NCBI GenBank assembly: GCA_905221605.1
Contig: CAJNDS010000036.1
Location: forward strand, 1-62,000
Length of the DNA stretch: 62,000 bases
Reading direction: 5' to 3'
Origin: Symbiodinium natans
Lineage: Eukaryota; Sar; Dinophyceae; Suessiales; Symbiodiniaceae
Position numbers and translations under genes: made by a program. Positions 1 through 9,400 of this stretch are shown here, piece by piece; within the stretch, counting starts at the first letter, position 1, and every line of letters begins with the position of its first letter. A model generated the notes under the pieces. That model was given only the letters and a program-made list of their open reading frames with translations. It was not told the origin of the DNA and searched no databases.

Positions 1-100
1 GTTTAGGGTTTAGGGTTTCAGGGTTTCAGGGTTTCAGGGTTTCAGGGTTTCAGGGTTTCAGGGTTTCAGGGTTTCAGGGTTTCAGGGTTTCAGGGCTTAG
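1..100 (+). repeat. Telomere-like array, GGGTTTC variant
   Basis: Two TTTAGGG units are followed by about eleven copies of the variant GGGTTTCA. The uniform variant suggests local tandem expansion of one mutated unit rather than fresh telomerase synthesis. Confidence 0.8.
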
Positions 101-503
101 GGTTCAGGATTCAGGATTGAGGGCTTCCTTCTAAGAAAACATCAACATACCCCAAACCCATACCCCGGAACCTCAAGTTAAACTCTCATAAGGGGTGTGC
201 CAAAGTGGTATGTTTAATATTTCTTAGATTCCGGGCGTGGAGGCCTTGGCTTTAGGGCCGAGGCTTTCAATACCATCAGAACCCACAAGCCCAGAACCCT
301 TGCAAAACCTAGGCAGCGCAGCCATAAACCCAGAGAGCTGCGTGTTAGGTGCTCTTCCCCAGACCACAACTGACCCGGTTTAGGAAACCCTCAGAACCAT
401 ACCCTAGGCCCGGCTAAACCCTAGGGCCTAGGGGGAGGGTCCGAAGCCTCAGACGAAAAGCATACACGCCGGGGGGAGGGGTGAGTAGACTCCAGAGATT
501 CCT

Positions 504-618
504 CGTAGTAGCCCTGTAACCATATCATCACAAGGGTACCTTTTGCTGGCTGCTTACTTTGTAAGGGAACCCAGAACCCAAAAAAATGTAAAGGGTACCG
601 TACCACTGGGCTGTCAAG
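504..618. mobile_element. Palindromic element family E, copy 1
   Basis: Matches the family E pattern: a left arm GTAGCCCtGTAACCATATCAT, a middle with TTTGTAAGGGAACCCAGAACCC, and a right arm GGTACCACTGGGCTGtCAAG that is the approximate inverse of the left. Other copies lie at 2043-2146, 15877-16001 and 50685-50795. It is too small to encode a protein, so it would be mobilised in trans if at all. Confidence 0.6.
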
Positions 619-1324
619 TCCTACTGGGCGCCCGTGATATTAGTCAAACCTGATGGCCGCGATCCCGCTGAACCCAAACAGCTTGTGACTCACCCAGTAA
701 AAGTCATCGCTAAATGTGAATTCTGGTTTTACACAAAGTTTTGAGTAAGTTTTTTTTTAGTCACTTCTTTTGGAATCAATAACTTTGGAGAGGTTAGGTG
801 ATCAAGGGCTTAGGGTTAAGGACTATGCTTAGGTTCAGCTGGCTTTTTCGGGGCCCCAAGAGCAAAGCTATGCTTTTTGAGCCCAAGGTGAACAAAGGGC
901 TGCATGAGCCCCATCACCCCGAAACCGCAACGCTGAACATTTTTGGCCGGAGTGGCTGGTTCCGCTCACCCACGCAGTTGTTCCTGACAGCAGCGTCTTG
1001 CTAACCCTAATCTGTAAACACTACGGCCTAGACCCGCGTGGGTTCTTTGGGGGGGGGGGGGGGGTTTATGCTTTTGAGGTTGTAGAGTTCAGGGTCTAAT
1101 CAAACCCTATTAAGCACTCTAGACCTCCTCTAGACCCTGTGAATGCAGCCTTTTCGAGAAAAAAGTCTTCCTTTGGTGTTGCCTGACTTGTCCCAAAACA
1201 TAGGTGTATCCCCCTAAACCCAACATGCACTGAACAAAAACCGTATAACATTCCCTTCGCGATTCCCTGGCGTTCCCTAGTGGTCCTGAGCCTTCCTTAC
1301 CCAAGCCCTAGAGTTCCCTGGCAT

Positions 1325-1600
1325 TTCCCCCAAACCCTAAACCCTTAGCCCTAAACCCTCAACTCTCAACCCTAACCCTGAACCCTGAACCCTGAACCCT
1401 GAACCCTGAACCCTGAACCCTGAACCCTGAACCCTGAACCCTGAACCCTGAACCCTGAACCCTAAACCCTAAACCCTAAACCCTAAACCCGTAAAACCCT
1501 AAACACTAAACACTAAACCCGAAACCTTACACCTAAAAACCCTAAACCTAAACCCTAAACCCTACCCTAAACCTAAACCTTAACCCTAAAAAACCCTAAA
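1325..1600 (-). repeat. CCCTAAA / CCCTGAA array
   Basis: A long tract in CCCTAAA orientation with an internal block of about ten CCCTGAA variants (1374-1460) followed by canonical and decayed units to about 1600. Confidence 0.85.
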
Positions 1601-2042
1601 ACCAACCCCCGCTCTCCCGCCAGCTAGAAAAAGCCATGGGAAGCCGGGCACCCACGGGCAGTGAGGGTCCTATTCATGAGATGCTTTGGGGTTCCTTGTA
1701 AGGCAAGGGTTTTCAGGTTTAGGGTTTAGGTTTTAGGGTTAGGGTTTAGGGGGTTAGGGTTTAGGGTTTAGGGTTTAGGGTTTTTGATTTAGGGCTCACT
1801 TAAGTTGAGCTGCAATGCAGCAGTGAGGCTTTCAGAAATTCACCCACAAACCCCAAACCCTGAAGACCAGTCCATTCCATTTCTGTGGAACTCCCGCCCC
1901 CCCCCCCCCCCCCCCAAGCGGCGGTTCGCAAAGACTGCTCGCATACACCCCGTAAACCCTAAACTCTAAATAAGCCCGAAACAAACCCTAAACCATGGGA
2001 AGTAACATCTGATTCTGGGAACTGAAGAACCTAAGTTCCAAA

Positions 2043-2146
2043 CTTGGTGGCCCCATCATGAGGGTACCCTTTTCTTCTCGGGGTTGGTTACTTTAAAAGG
2101 GAGCCTTGGACCAAAAAGGGGAAAGGGTAGCACTGGGGCTAACAAG
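2043..2146. mobile_element. Palindromic element family E, copy 2 (diverged)
   Basis: Starts CTTGGTGGCCCC and ends GGGGCTAACAAG, with the family E interior (CATCATGAGGGTACCCTTTT, then TTACTTTAAAAGGGAGCC). The left arm has lost part of the conserved CCCAGTAACC block. Confidence 0.5.
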
Positions 2147-2690
2147 CAACTAAAGTTTCAAAAGAGGAAGCCAGCTCTGGGTTTTGCGCAGAGTGTTCTT
2201 TTTTTTGGGTTTAGGGTTTAGGGTTTAGGGTTTAGGGTTTAGGGTTTAGGGTTTAGGGTTTGGGGGGGGGGGGGCGCGGGTAGGAAGCTTTTTTGTTTTC
2301 TGGCTTTCCCTTTCTGGGATTTTGGACCGATGCTTGTTTCGGGGGGTCTAGGACTGGCTTTTGGGGGTTGAGGGTTTAGTGCAGGCCCTGTTGAAGGCAT
2401 TCAGGTTACTCTCCGTAGATTTTTGCGGCTTCGGGTTTAGGACTTAGGATGTAGGAGACGCTTCTGTCCCACGGCGGCTATTCTAAACTAGGGTGCCTCC
2501 ATCCTCAGCTTTGAGGACCCTAAGACAAAAAGATTCCGATGTTAAACGTCCCTCAAGTTGTCTTCGGCAACAGGGACCCTTTAGGGCTTGGGGTCCACCC
2601 AACACCTGAACACCCTAACCCAGGGTTTAGGGTTTAGGGTTCTTAGGGTCTAGGGTCTAGGGTTTAGGGTTTAGGGTTTAGGGTTTAGGG

Positions 2691-2977
2691 TGCGGAGCTG
2701 CAATTGGTATTGTAGAAAAGAGTTAGTGTTGAGAGTTGGAAGGGTTAATGAACCCGGAAATCATGTTTGGCTCAAGATGGGCTTGAACAGAAAGCCACAA
2801 GTTCAAAAAGAAGTGCCTGGGTTCTTAGGGTTTGGTAAGGGTGTGGATTCCTTCCCCCTTTCCTTCCCCCCTGGGTTGCTCTTATCCGTGTTCTTGGTTG
2901 TTTCTTGGTTCGATCTGGGAAATATAAGTTCAGGGCGATAAGGGGAGTTGATTTCCTTCCTTGGTTGTCCCCCCGTA
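2691..2977 (+). repeat. 5' long terminal repeat
   Basis: 287 bp, beginning TGCGGAGCTG and ending CCCCCCGTA. The 5' end has the canonical TG; the 3' end is TA rather than CA in both LTRs, so this is the family's own terminus and not a mutation in one copy. It contains a spliced-leader-like stretch at 2754-2776 and one TTAGGGTTTGG telomere-like unit. No TATA box is obvious. Confidence 0.9.
2754..2776 (+). other. Spliced-leader-like sequence inside the LTR
   Basis: The segment begins CCGGA and ends CATGTTTGGCTCAAG. The dinoflagellate spliced leader begins CCGTA and ends CATTTTGGCTCAAG, so the 3' half matches with one inserted G and the 5' triplet matches too. The same stretch is in the 3' LTR (about 11315-11337). 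Genomic spliced-leader relics from retroposed mRNAs are known in dinoflagellates. A fortuitous match cannot be excluded from a single family. Confidence 0.45.
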
Positions 2978-2993
2978 GGTTATGAGCCCAAAT
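2978..2993 (+). other. Primer-binding site of half-tRNA (anticodon) type
   Basis: Directly after the 5' LTR comes GGTTATGAGCCCAAAT. Its complement, GGGCTCATAACC, is the classic anticodon stem-loop of a CAU (methionine) tRNA and not a tRNA 3' end, which would give TGG as the first bases. Priming from an internal fragment of initiator tRNA-Met is established for Drosophila copia. The exact dinoflagellate tRNA sequence was not available to me. Confidence 0.6.
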
Positions 2994-3044
2994 TAGGTTC
3001 CCTGCGGTTAAGTGTTGTCTTAAGGTTTTTGGGATCAAGAAGCA

Positions 3045-6000
3045 ATGCCTTCCCCGAAGCGATGGCTCCAACTTGCCTCGGATGGTGGACAAGATGGTGG
3101 AGCTGGAAATGGTGCAGCTGAGTCTCTGGGTGAAAGATCGGTGTTGGAAGAGGTGATTCCCGACGCTGAAGTACATCTGGAAGAGGCCTTAGTTGCAGAA
3201 AGCCCCAATGCGGGTATGAATCCCAATAGGGATATGGTTAGCAATGCTGAAGCTGAAGGACGTGCTGTTTCTGTACCGCCAAAGCCTGGTGAAAAAAGGA
3301 ACTGGGATGCGACTGGTGGCATAGATCGTGAAATGGAGGTGACTGTTTTACGAGTGTTACACAAACACGGGTACCAGCCGTCGTCTTCGACTTCGGGTCG
3401 AATGGTAGACCAAGAGTCTCAGACCGATCTGATTGGAGAAGTGCTACAAGCGACCAGGAGGCCGTTGAACAAGATCAAAAAGGGTCCATCTTCGAGTTCC
3501 CAAGGTGGTGGAAGCGGTCACAAACAGAAGGGTGCGGACGGCTTTGAAGCTGCACCTGCTGCTGAATACGCCATGGGGGAGGAGGAGATCCTACAGATGG
3601 AGGCTGAACGGTTGCGACAGCTGTCAGAAGAAGAGGACGAGATGCGACAGGTTTCTGAAAGGGACGGTTTTCGGAAAGACGAGCATCTGATCCAAGCGTG
3701 TGATGGCACAATGTGGGAATTGCACCTCCATGAAGATGGGAGACAATATTATTACTGCCTGGATACGCACGAAACCAAGTGGACATTGCCGGTGGTAGGT
3801 GAAAAGGTGAAGAGTGACGAGGTGGTTGGGTCTCCTTTGGGCAATGAGCTGGAAATGGAGGCGGCACTGGATTCTTCATCCTCTACTCCGAAGACTGAGT
3901 CTACGAGGGCATTCCAGGGTAGTGTAAATAGTTTAGGTGAAAAAGATTTTTCCTCTACTATCAGGGATAGCGGTCCTAGGGCTGATGGTGACGCCCCGAC
4001 CTCGGGTTCTCCTGATGAGGAAGGGATTCCTGGGAACCAAGCCAACATCGCTGGAGCTCAACACCTGGATCGGGAAGAAACAGAAGCGCTTTCTGAGGGT
4101 GGGGCAGCGATGGAATTGGTGGATCCAGAAGAGAAAATGCCCAATGAGGTGATCGGAACTGTGTCGGCTGCAGAAGAGCGAGTGGTGGATGTGGTACCTG
4201 TTGTTCAGGAAGGTGGTCCTGGAGATTCGGAGGATGGAGAGAAAAAGTTGTGTGTTACGACTGAGGAGGTCTCTTCGTTTGGTGCCAAGAATTCTGCCAT
4301 TCAAGGGGAAAAAGAAGCTTCTGGAATAGCTGGAGACACGGATGATCTGAAAAATGAGGCCTGGAGCGCCAATGATGCGCGGGTTGATGCGCCAGATATT
4401 ACCTGGAGTGCGAAGGAAGCACGGGTTGAGGTGCATGTGGTGGTACGTTCCACGGGCGACTGCAACAATGGGGCGCAGGTCTCCGCAGCAGCTGATGATG
4501 GAGGTTCACAGGTGGACGCACTGGTGCAACCTGAAGTTAGCAGCGAGGAACGAAATGACAAGGGCTACACCGGAGCCAATGAGGCAGCTGTGGTCAATGA
4601 TGGTGGAAATTCTCCTTTGGAGGCCATGGAACCAAAGGAGCCTGCGGTGGAAGAAAGCGTGCCTGCCGTGGATGATCGACTCAATTGCCCTGCAGTGGAA
4701 GAAGATTTGCCTGCTGCAGAAGGTGAGACAAAGGACTCCAATGATGGGTCCACTCCCATGAAGGGAGAAGCGTTGCCGTCTGGAAGTTCACCGGAAGTCG
4801 ACACCGAGCGAACTACAGCAGATGAGGCAAAGCCGTTGGCGGAGAAAAAGGGAGGTCCTGAAATCCAGGAGCACAAAAAAGATGAGCTTGTGGGACTCGT
4901 GGAGCAGGACGAGCAGTGTGACCCAAAGGTGAAGACAAAGGATGCGCCAGGAGCCGATGATACAGAGATGGTTTCTGAAGAGCGTGTAAAGAAAGTGCCC
5001 CGAGCGGGAGCCTTGGAGTCACCTGGGCCACATTGCTATCAAGAGGGAGATGAGATCATGGGTCTAGTGCGCTGCATCAATGGGTATGGAGCCTTTTTGG
5101 ACCATGGGGATATGAATGTATTGATTCCTGCAGAAGGGAACAATGCATATCAGTTCAAGTTTGGTGATACTGTCAATGGAACAGTGAAACGAGTGGAAGA
5201 TGATGGTACCATAATCTTGGACACCTTTCTGGTTTTGGAAGAGGACGTGGAGGACTCTTCTTCGACGCTGCGGAAGTGGAAACCCAGCGGCTGGAGTACG
5301 TGGTGGACGGATTCATGGTATGCTGGTCAATGGTACCAAGATTCCAACGGTCAATGGGACTGGAAACAGGAGGAAGAGCAATCCGATGAAGAGCTTGTGG
5401 TACAGGAGTTGTCTTCTGAAGAACGAAAAGAAAGGCAACTTTATGGAGAAAAGATCTACAAAGCTCTTCTGGAGAATGGAAATGAAGAGGAAGCCTATGT
5501 TGGCAAAATTACTGGGATGCTGTTAGGTCGGCCGATGGAAGATTTACAGGAGTGTGTTGCGGATCAGGCATTCCTCAATGCGGAAGCTCGGCGCGCGTAT
5601 GGCATCTTGCAAAATGATGGTTGGAAGCCTGATGGTACAGAAAGCACAGGCTTGGGGAAGTTAACCACTTTTTCCCGAAAACAGTACCACAACGCGCTTT
5701 TCGAACTGGCATGCAGAAAAAGGAGATTTTCTCGACCAGTTGTGGGTGAAGCGGTGGCAACGGTGCTGAATCAAGGGGAAGATGAGTTTTGGAACGCGCT
5801 TTGGTTGGACACCAAGCTATTTTTGCAGGAGCTTGATGGTGCAGTGCAATCCATGAGCAAAAGGGAGAACAAGCCAATGGAAGCCTACATGGATCCTGAC
5901 CAGTACAAAAAGGCTTACATGACACCAAAGACGGTGTTGTCACCTGGTTACAGCAAGCTGTGCAGGTTCTTCAATAAGGGAAGGTGTCGCAATGGCGATG

Positions 6001-6344
6001 GGTGTCCCTATGAGCATCGTCGGTACGGTGAAGGTTGGCCAGAAGGGGGGTCAACTGATCCAAAGAATAGCCAAGAAGCTGATGATGAGGACGGGAACAT
6101 CGGTGACCCTCCCACAGAGGAAGGTACAGTGGATGAGGCACAGCAGGAGCGGGAGGATTTAGCCTTCCGGGCCAAGTACAGTTTTGGCAAAGGTGCATCA
6201 AAGGGTGAGCCTACGTCGGGTGAGCCAAAAGGTCGTCTGTGTCTGTATTACAATCAAGGTGGTTGTAAATATGGGACTACATGCAGGTATCTTCACAACG
6301 ATGACATAGCATTGGAAGGGACTTGGGAGCCCGGCAAAGCTTAG
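3045..6344 (+). CDS. Retroelement ORF1: WW / S1-like / CCCH zinc-finger protein
   Basis: 1,099 codons ending in TAG. A WW domain lies at about residues 220-250 (W224, a YYY core, then TKWTLP). A very acidic, low-complexity region spans about 260-660. An S1/cold-shock-like OB fold is seen at about 665-735 (GLVRCINGYGAFLDHGDM, later FGDTVNGTVKRV). A Trp-rich stretch follows at about 745-780. Two CCCH zinc fingers of spacing C-x7-C-x5-C-x3-H sit at C973/C981/C987/H991 and C1066/C1074/C1080/H1084. These are RNA-binding and proline-ligand modules, so a gag-like RNA-packaging role is the best inference. The start is the first ATG, 67 nt after the LTR, with G at -3. The frame is intron-free, unlike the surrounding coding islands. 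The ORF2 frame is the same frame, directly beyond the stop. Confidence 0.88.
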   Translation: MPSPKRWLQLASDGGQDGGAGNGAAESLGERSVLEEVIPDAEVHLEEALVAESPNAGMNPNRDMVSNAEAEGRAVSVPPKPGEKRNWDATGGIDREMEVTVLRVLHKHGYQPSSSTSGRMVDQESQTDLIGEVLQATRRPLNKIKKGPSSSSQGGGSGHKQKGADGFEAAPAAEYAMGEEEILQMEAERLRQLSEEEDEMRQVSERDGFRKDEHLIQACDGTMWELHLHEDGRQYYYCLDTHETKWTLPVVGEKVKSDEVVGSPLGNELEMEAALDSSSSTPKTESTRAFQGSVNSLGEKDFSSTIRDSGPRADGDAPTSGSPDEEGIPGNQANIAGAQHLDREETEALSEGGAAMELVDPEEKMPNEVIGTVSAAEERVVDVVPVVQEGGPGDSEDGEKKLCVTTEEVSSFGAKNSAIQGEKEASGIAGDTDDLKNEAWSANDARVDAPDITWSAKEARVEVHVVVRSTGDCNNGAQVSAAADDGGSQVDALVQPEVSSEERNDKGYTGANEAAVVNDGGNSPLEAMEPKEPAVEESVPAVDDRLNCPAVEEDLPAAEGETKDSNDGSTPMKGEALPSGSSPEVDTERTTADEAKPLAEKKGGPEIQEHKKDELVGLVEQDEQCDPKVKTKDAPGADDTEMVSEERVKKVPRAGALESPGPHCYQEGDEIMGLVRCINGYGAFLDHGDMNVLIPAEGNNAYQFKFGDTVNGTVKRVEDDGTIILDTFLVLEEDVEDSSSTLRKWKPSGWSTWWTDSWYAGQWYQDSNGQWDWKQEEEQSDEELVVQELSSEERKERQLYGEKIYKALLENGNEEEAYVGKITGMLLGRPMEDLQECVADQAFLNAEARRAYGILQNDGWKPDGTESTGLGKLTTFSRKQYHNALFELACRKRRFSRPVVGEAVATVLNQGEDEFWNALWLDTKLFLQELDGAVQSMSKRENKPMEAYMDPDQYKKAYMTPKTVLSPGYSKLCRFFNKGRCRNGDGCPYEHRRYGEGWPEGGSTDPKNSQEADDEDGNIGDPPTEEGTVDEAQQEREDLAFRAKYSFGKGASKGEPTSGEPKGRLCLYYNQGGCKYGTTCRYLHNDDIALEGTWEPGKA

Positions 6345-6461
6345 GACAATGCTTCCAGGAAGTCACTAAGGGACGCAGGGTTCCACCATTGCTGTTTCGA
6401 TTATTACCTCAGAGGACGTTGCCGGAAAGGGTTAAATTTCTGCAAGTACTCCCATGACGAG
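6342..6461 (+). other. In-frame TAG and read-through segment carrying a third CCCH finger
   Basis: ORF1 ends with TAG at 6342-6344, and the same frame stays open through this gap into ORF2. Between them lies a complete CCCH finger (Cys codons at 6393, 6420 and 6441, His at 6453; spacing C-x8-C-x6-C-x3-H). ORF2's first ATG (6462) is three codons after the finger's histidine, so initiation there would leave the finger untranslated. Either the TAG is read through, as UAG is in some retroviral gag-pol junctions, or it is a recent nonsense mutation of one polyprotein. The bases after the stop (GACAAT) do not fit the CARYYA read-through motif. Confidence 0.75.
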
Positions 6462-9400
6462 ATGTCAGAGGAGCGGCTGTCGCTCCTGAAACACTTGGTA
6501 CAGGTGGCCAATCAGGTCCGGTTTGAAAAAGAGAGAGGATGGGAGCTTACGGATAGAAGCACTTTTCAGCCACCTGCGAGTGGGGGAGCTGAATCTTCCT
6601 CATCCTCGGCACCAAAAGCACTGCAAATGACCGATGTGTCACAAAAAGATGGTGAAAAAGGTATTCTGGATGAAGTAGAAGCTGATGAGCAAAAGAATTC
6701 GGTGGCTGCATCCACTAGTACTCAGCTTCACAATCCGGAGGAGCCGATTGAAAATTGGATGGCTCGCAACGCACACCTGTGGGTGTATACCCCTCATGTA
6801 AGTGAGGTGATGATTACGCTTGGTGTGACCAATGTGTCGGACTTGCAAGAGTTCATCTTTGTGGAAGATTTGGTTGACAAAGGGATCAACAAAGTGACCG
6901 CATGCAAAATTCTGCAATTGGTGGGTGAGGTCCGATATCGACCGGGAGGACCGGAAAAGGCAGTTCCTTCTGATGCATCTGTACGGGTACAACAATCTTC
7001 TGGGAACAAAGGGACTGGAAGAGCGGCGGTGCGAACCCTCACTCAGGTGCGTGAAGCTGAAGACTCCGGTGCAAAAACTATGCCGAGAGGTTCCTATCGG
7101 GAGCTTTTTGATAAGGTCAGGTACCGTGATGGTTGGACGCTTGCGCAGAGGTCTCCGTTGTGCGTACAGAAGCTGCGGTTGGTGGGAGTTGGAATGCCGC
7201 CGGTGAATCCACCAACGAAAAAGTATCGGTCAAGATCAAACCCTGTAAGAAGGGGAAGGCCCTTGCTGGACAAAAAACAGGTGCGACAGGTGCCACGATC
7301 TCGGTCACAACGACGAGTGCAACTGGCGGAAGTGGTGGAAAAACCGAAGCCCCTGGAGCCGGTGAAACCTCGTGGTGGTTTGTCGTATCCATTCAGCAGA
7401 GCGTGGGCAGATGTGGTGGATGATGATGACCAGGCGGAGGCTTTGGTCTCGTATGCCGCTTCCTCAAGCGATTCAAGCGAGGAGGAGACCAATGCGGTAC
7501 AACGCCTGAAGGAACTCTTTTTGCAAGAAAGGGATTCGTGGAGAACTGCGAGTCGTGGCAATGTTCCACAAAGTGGTTCTTCAGGCTCCAATGATGGGCC
7601 GAAAAAATCGGTTCACCTTGGCGAAGGGCGCGACAAAGCGTCGCGGGGGGAGACCCGCCAAGAAGTGACTTCACAAGTTTTTTCGCTACCACAACCTTCT
7701 CGTCGAGCTGAACGGTCTCAAAAAAGAACAAGGGATGGTTCAGTTATGGTTGGTTCGCTGGCGGTGGGCTCCACGGATGAGGTTTTACCTGGGCAAGGTG
7801 CTGCTGGACAGGTGAATGTCTCTGAAAGCGCTCAAGTTCTTCCTGGGCATGAAGTGGCTGGACAGGAGACGGCGCCGGAAGGAGCAGTACAGATTTCTGG
7901 CGAGGAGACCGACCAAAAAGAAGGAGAAGGCGGGAGCAATGATCTCCGTGGTAATGATGCGAAGATGTTGGATGGTGGTCCGGTGAGGAGTGACCTTCAG
8001 CAATTGCTGGTGAAAGGCCTTCTGACTCGAATTTATTGGAAGGTTGCAGTTGGCAAGTTGCCAATGGGGCAAAGAGATTGCCAAAAAGGGTCCAATAAGA
8101 TGGATCGAAATTTGGTTATTAGCATGTCATCCGAGGGTGCAAGCGAACAGGATGAGAACCTGGCACTGGAGGACGATGCTGATCAGTCAATGGGAGACGG
8201 TGCAATGGTTATGGTGTATGATCCAGGAACGCTGATCCAGTCGCCAACAACTGATTGGGTTATGCGTCGCGGTCTGACCGATCGTACCGTCTGGCCAGCA
8301 ATGGCGCACCTGGCACAGAGGATATGTGCTGAAATGGTTCAAGTGGATGAAATGAATGCCCAGCTAGGGACTGGAACACTCCTTTTTCAAAGGAGAGATC
8401 AAGGATATTATACTGACCTGCATCATTCGTTCCATGACAACCCGTGCTTGCCGGCGGTGGGGAATTACCCTCTTTCGGTGATGGGTGCCTTGTTGTCTCC
8501 TGGTCTGGAAGGGGAATTCAAGAATACGGACAAGTTTGGTACTGCTATGGAGGCAATTGCCTATGATTGGAGCCGCAGTCCAGGCATGGAAGTTCATATT
8601 GAACTTATGGCGAGGGTAGCCAAAATGGTTCACCCATTCCTGAATCTGGGAGCACAAGGGTCGGTGATGGTTTCAGAATTTCTCTGGCAGCGCGGGAGGG
8701 CTCGGTTGATGGAGTTTCTTCAAGCGGCGACTTGTGCGGACCAATTGGAGGCTCTCTGGAGAAGGATGGACGACGATGCGGATGAGGAGGTGGATCCTTC
8801 GACAGCGATGCTGGAAGTTCTTGGACTAGAGGATGCGGTGCTTGATCAAGGGAACAATGAATCCCTTATTCCCATTGAAGATGCTGGAGGTGAGACAAGC
8901 GGTGACACTGGAGGGAAGGGCAAAGCGCCAGAAGTTTCTCCGGAAGAGGAGAAATCCAGTGGGTCATCCAGACTGGCGGACACAAGGATTTTCTTGTGGT
9001 CAGTGTACTCCCGCGTGGCTTCGAATTTCTCTATGCAGGACCGCACTACTGGTAAGATCTTTGACAGCACCAAAGGATATCCTGGTGAAGGACCAAACAA
9101 TGATGACAATCCTTCCTCTAAGGGGAACTTTCCCTGGATTTCAGAAGACTACCTCGACGAAGTGGTGTCAAAAAAGATGGAAAGGTCTTCAGAGATGGAT
9201 GGGTTTGTTCCGGGAAGTGAGGGATCATTGGAAAAGGTAGAGGTGGAGAATGTTACTGCCTCTAAAATTCTTATGGCTCTTTGGAAGAAGGGACATAGAG
9301 TTGGGTTTAGAAGGTTGCGTCGTTTGAATGCATCTGGATGCAAGGTTGGAGCAATGAAACGTCCAATCAAAAGGGTGCAGAAGATTGGCGCTAGGAAGGC

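Larger units (their letters stand above)
1..2690. other. Telomere-repeat-rich region without a recognisable gene
   Basis: No convincing coding sequence is visible. The stretch holds TTTAGGG-type arrays at about 1-100, 1710-1790, 2205-2262 and 2625-2690, a CCCTAAA/CCCTGAA array at about 1325-1600, homopolymer G or C runs near 1050, 1900 and 2262, and two copies of palindromic family E (504-618 and 2043-2146). Short open frames here mostly run into repeat translations such as GFRV or LNPKP, so they are treated as noise. Confidence 0.7.

Noticed and set aside
1-100. A true chromosome end at the left edge
   Set aside because: Equally long arrays in both orientations occur throughout the window; nothing marks this one as terminal.
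2772-3364. Minus-strand frames of 109-134 codons over the 5' LTR and leader
   Set aside because: They are antisense to the LTR and to the start of ORF1 and show no domain or splice logic.
7050-7100. DSGA tetrad in ORF2 as a retropepsin active site
   Set aside because: The residues before it are charged (REAE) rather than the hydrophobic strand of an aspartic protease, and no flap or second motif follows.
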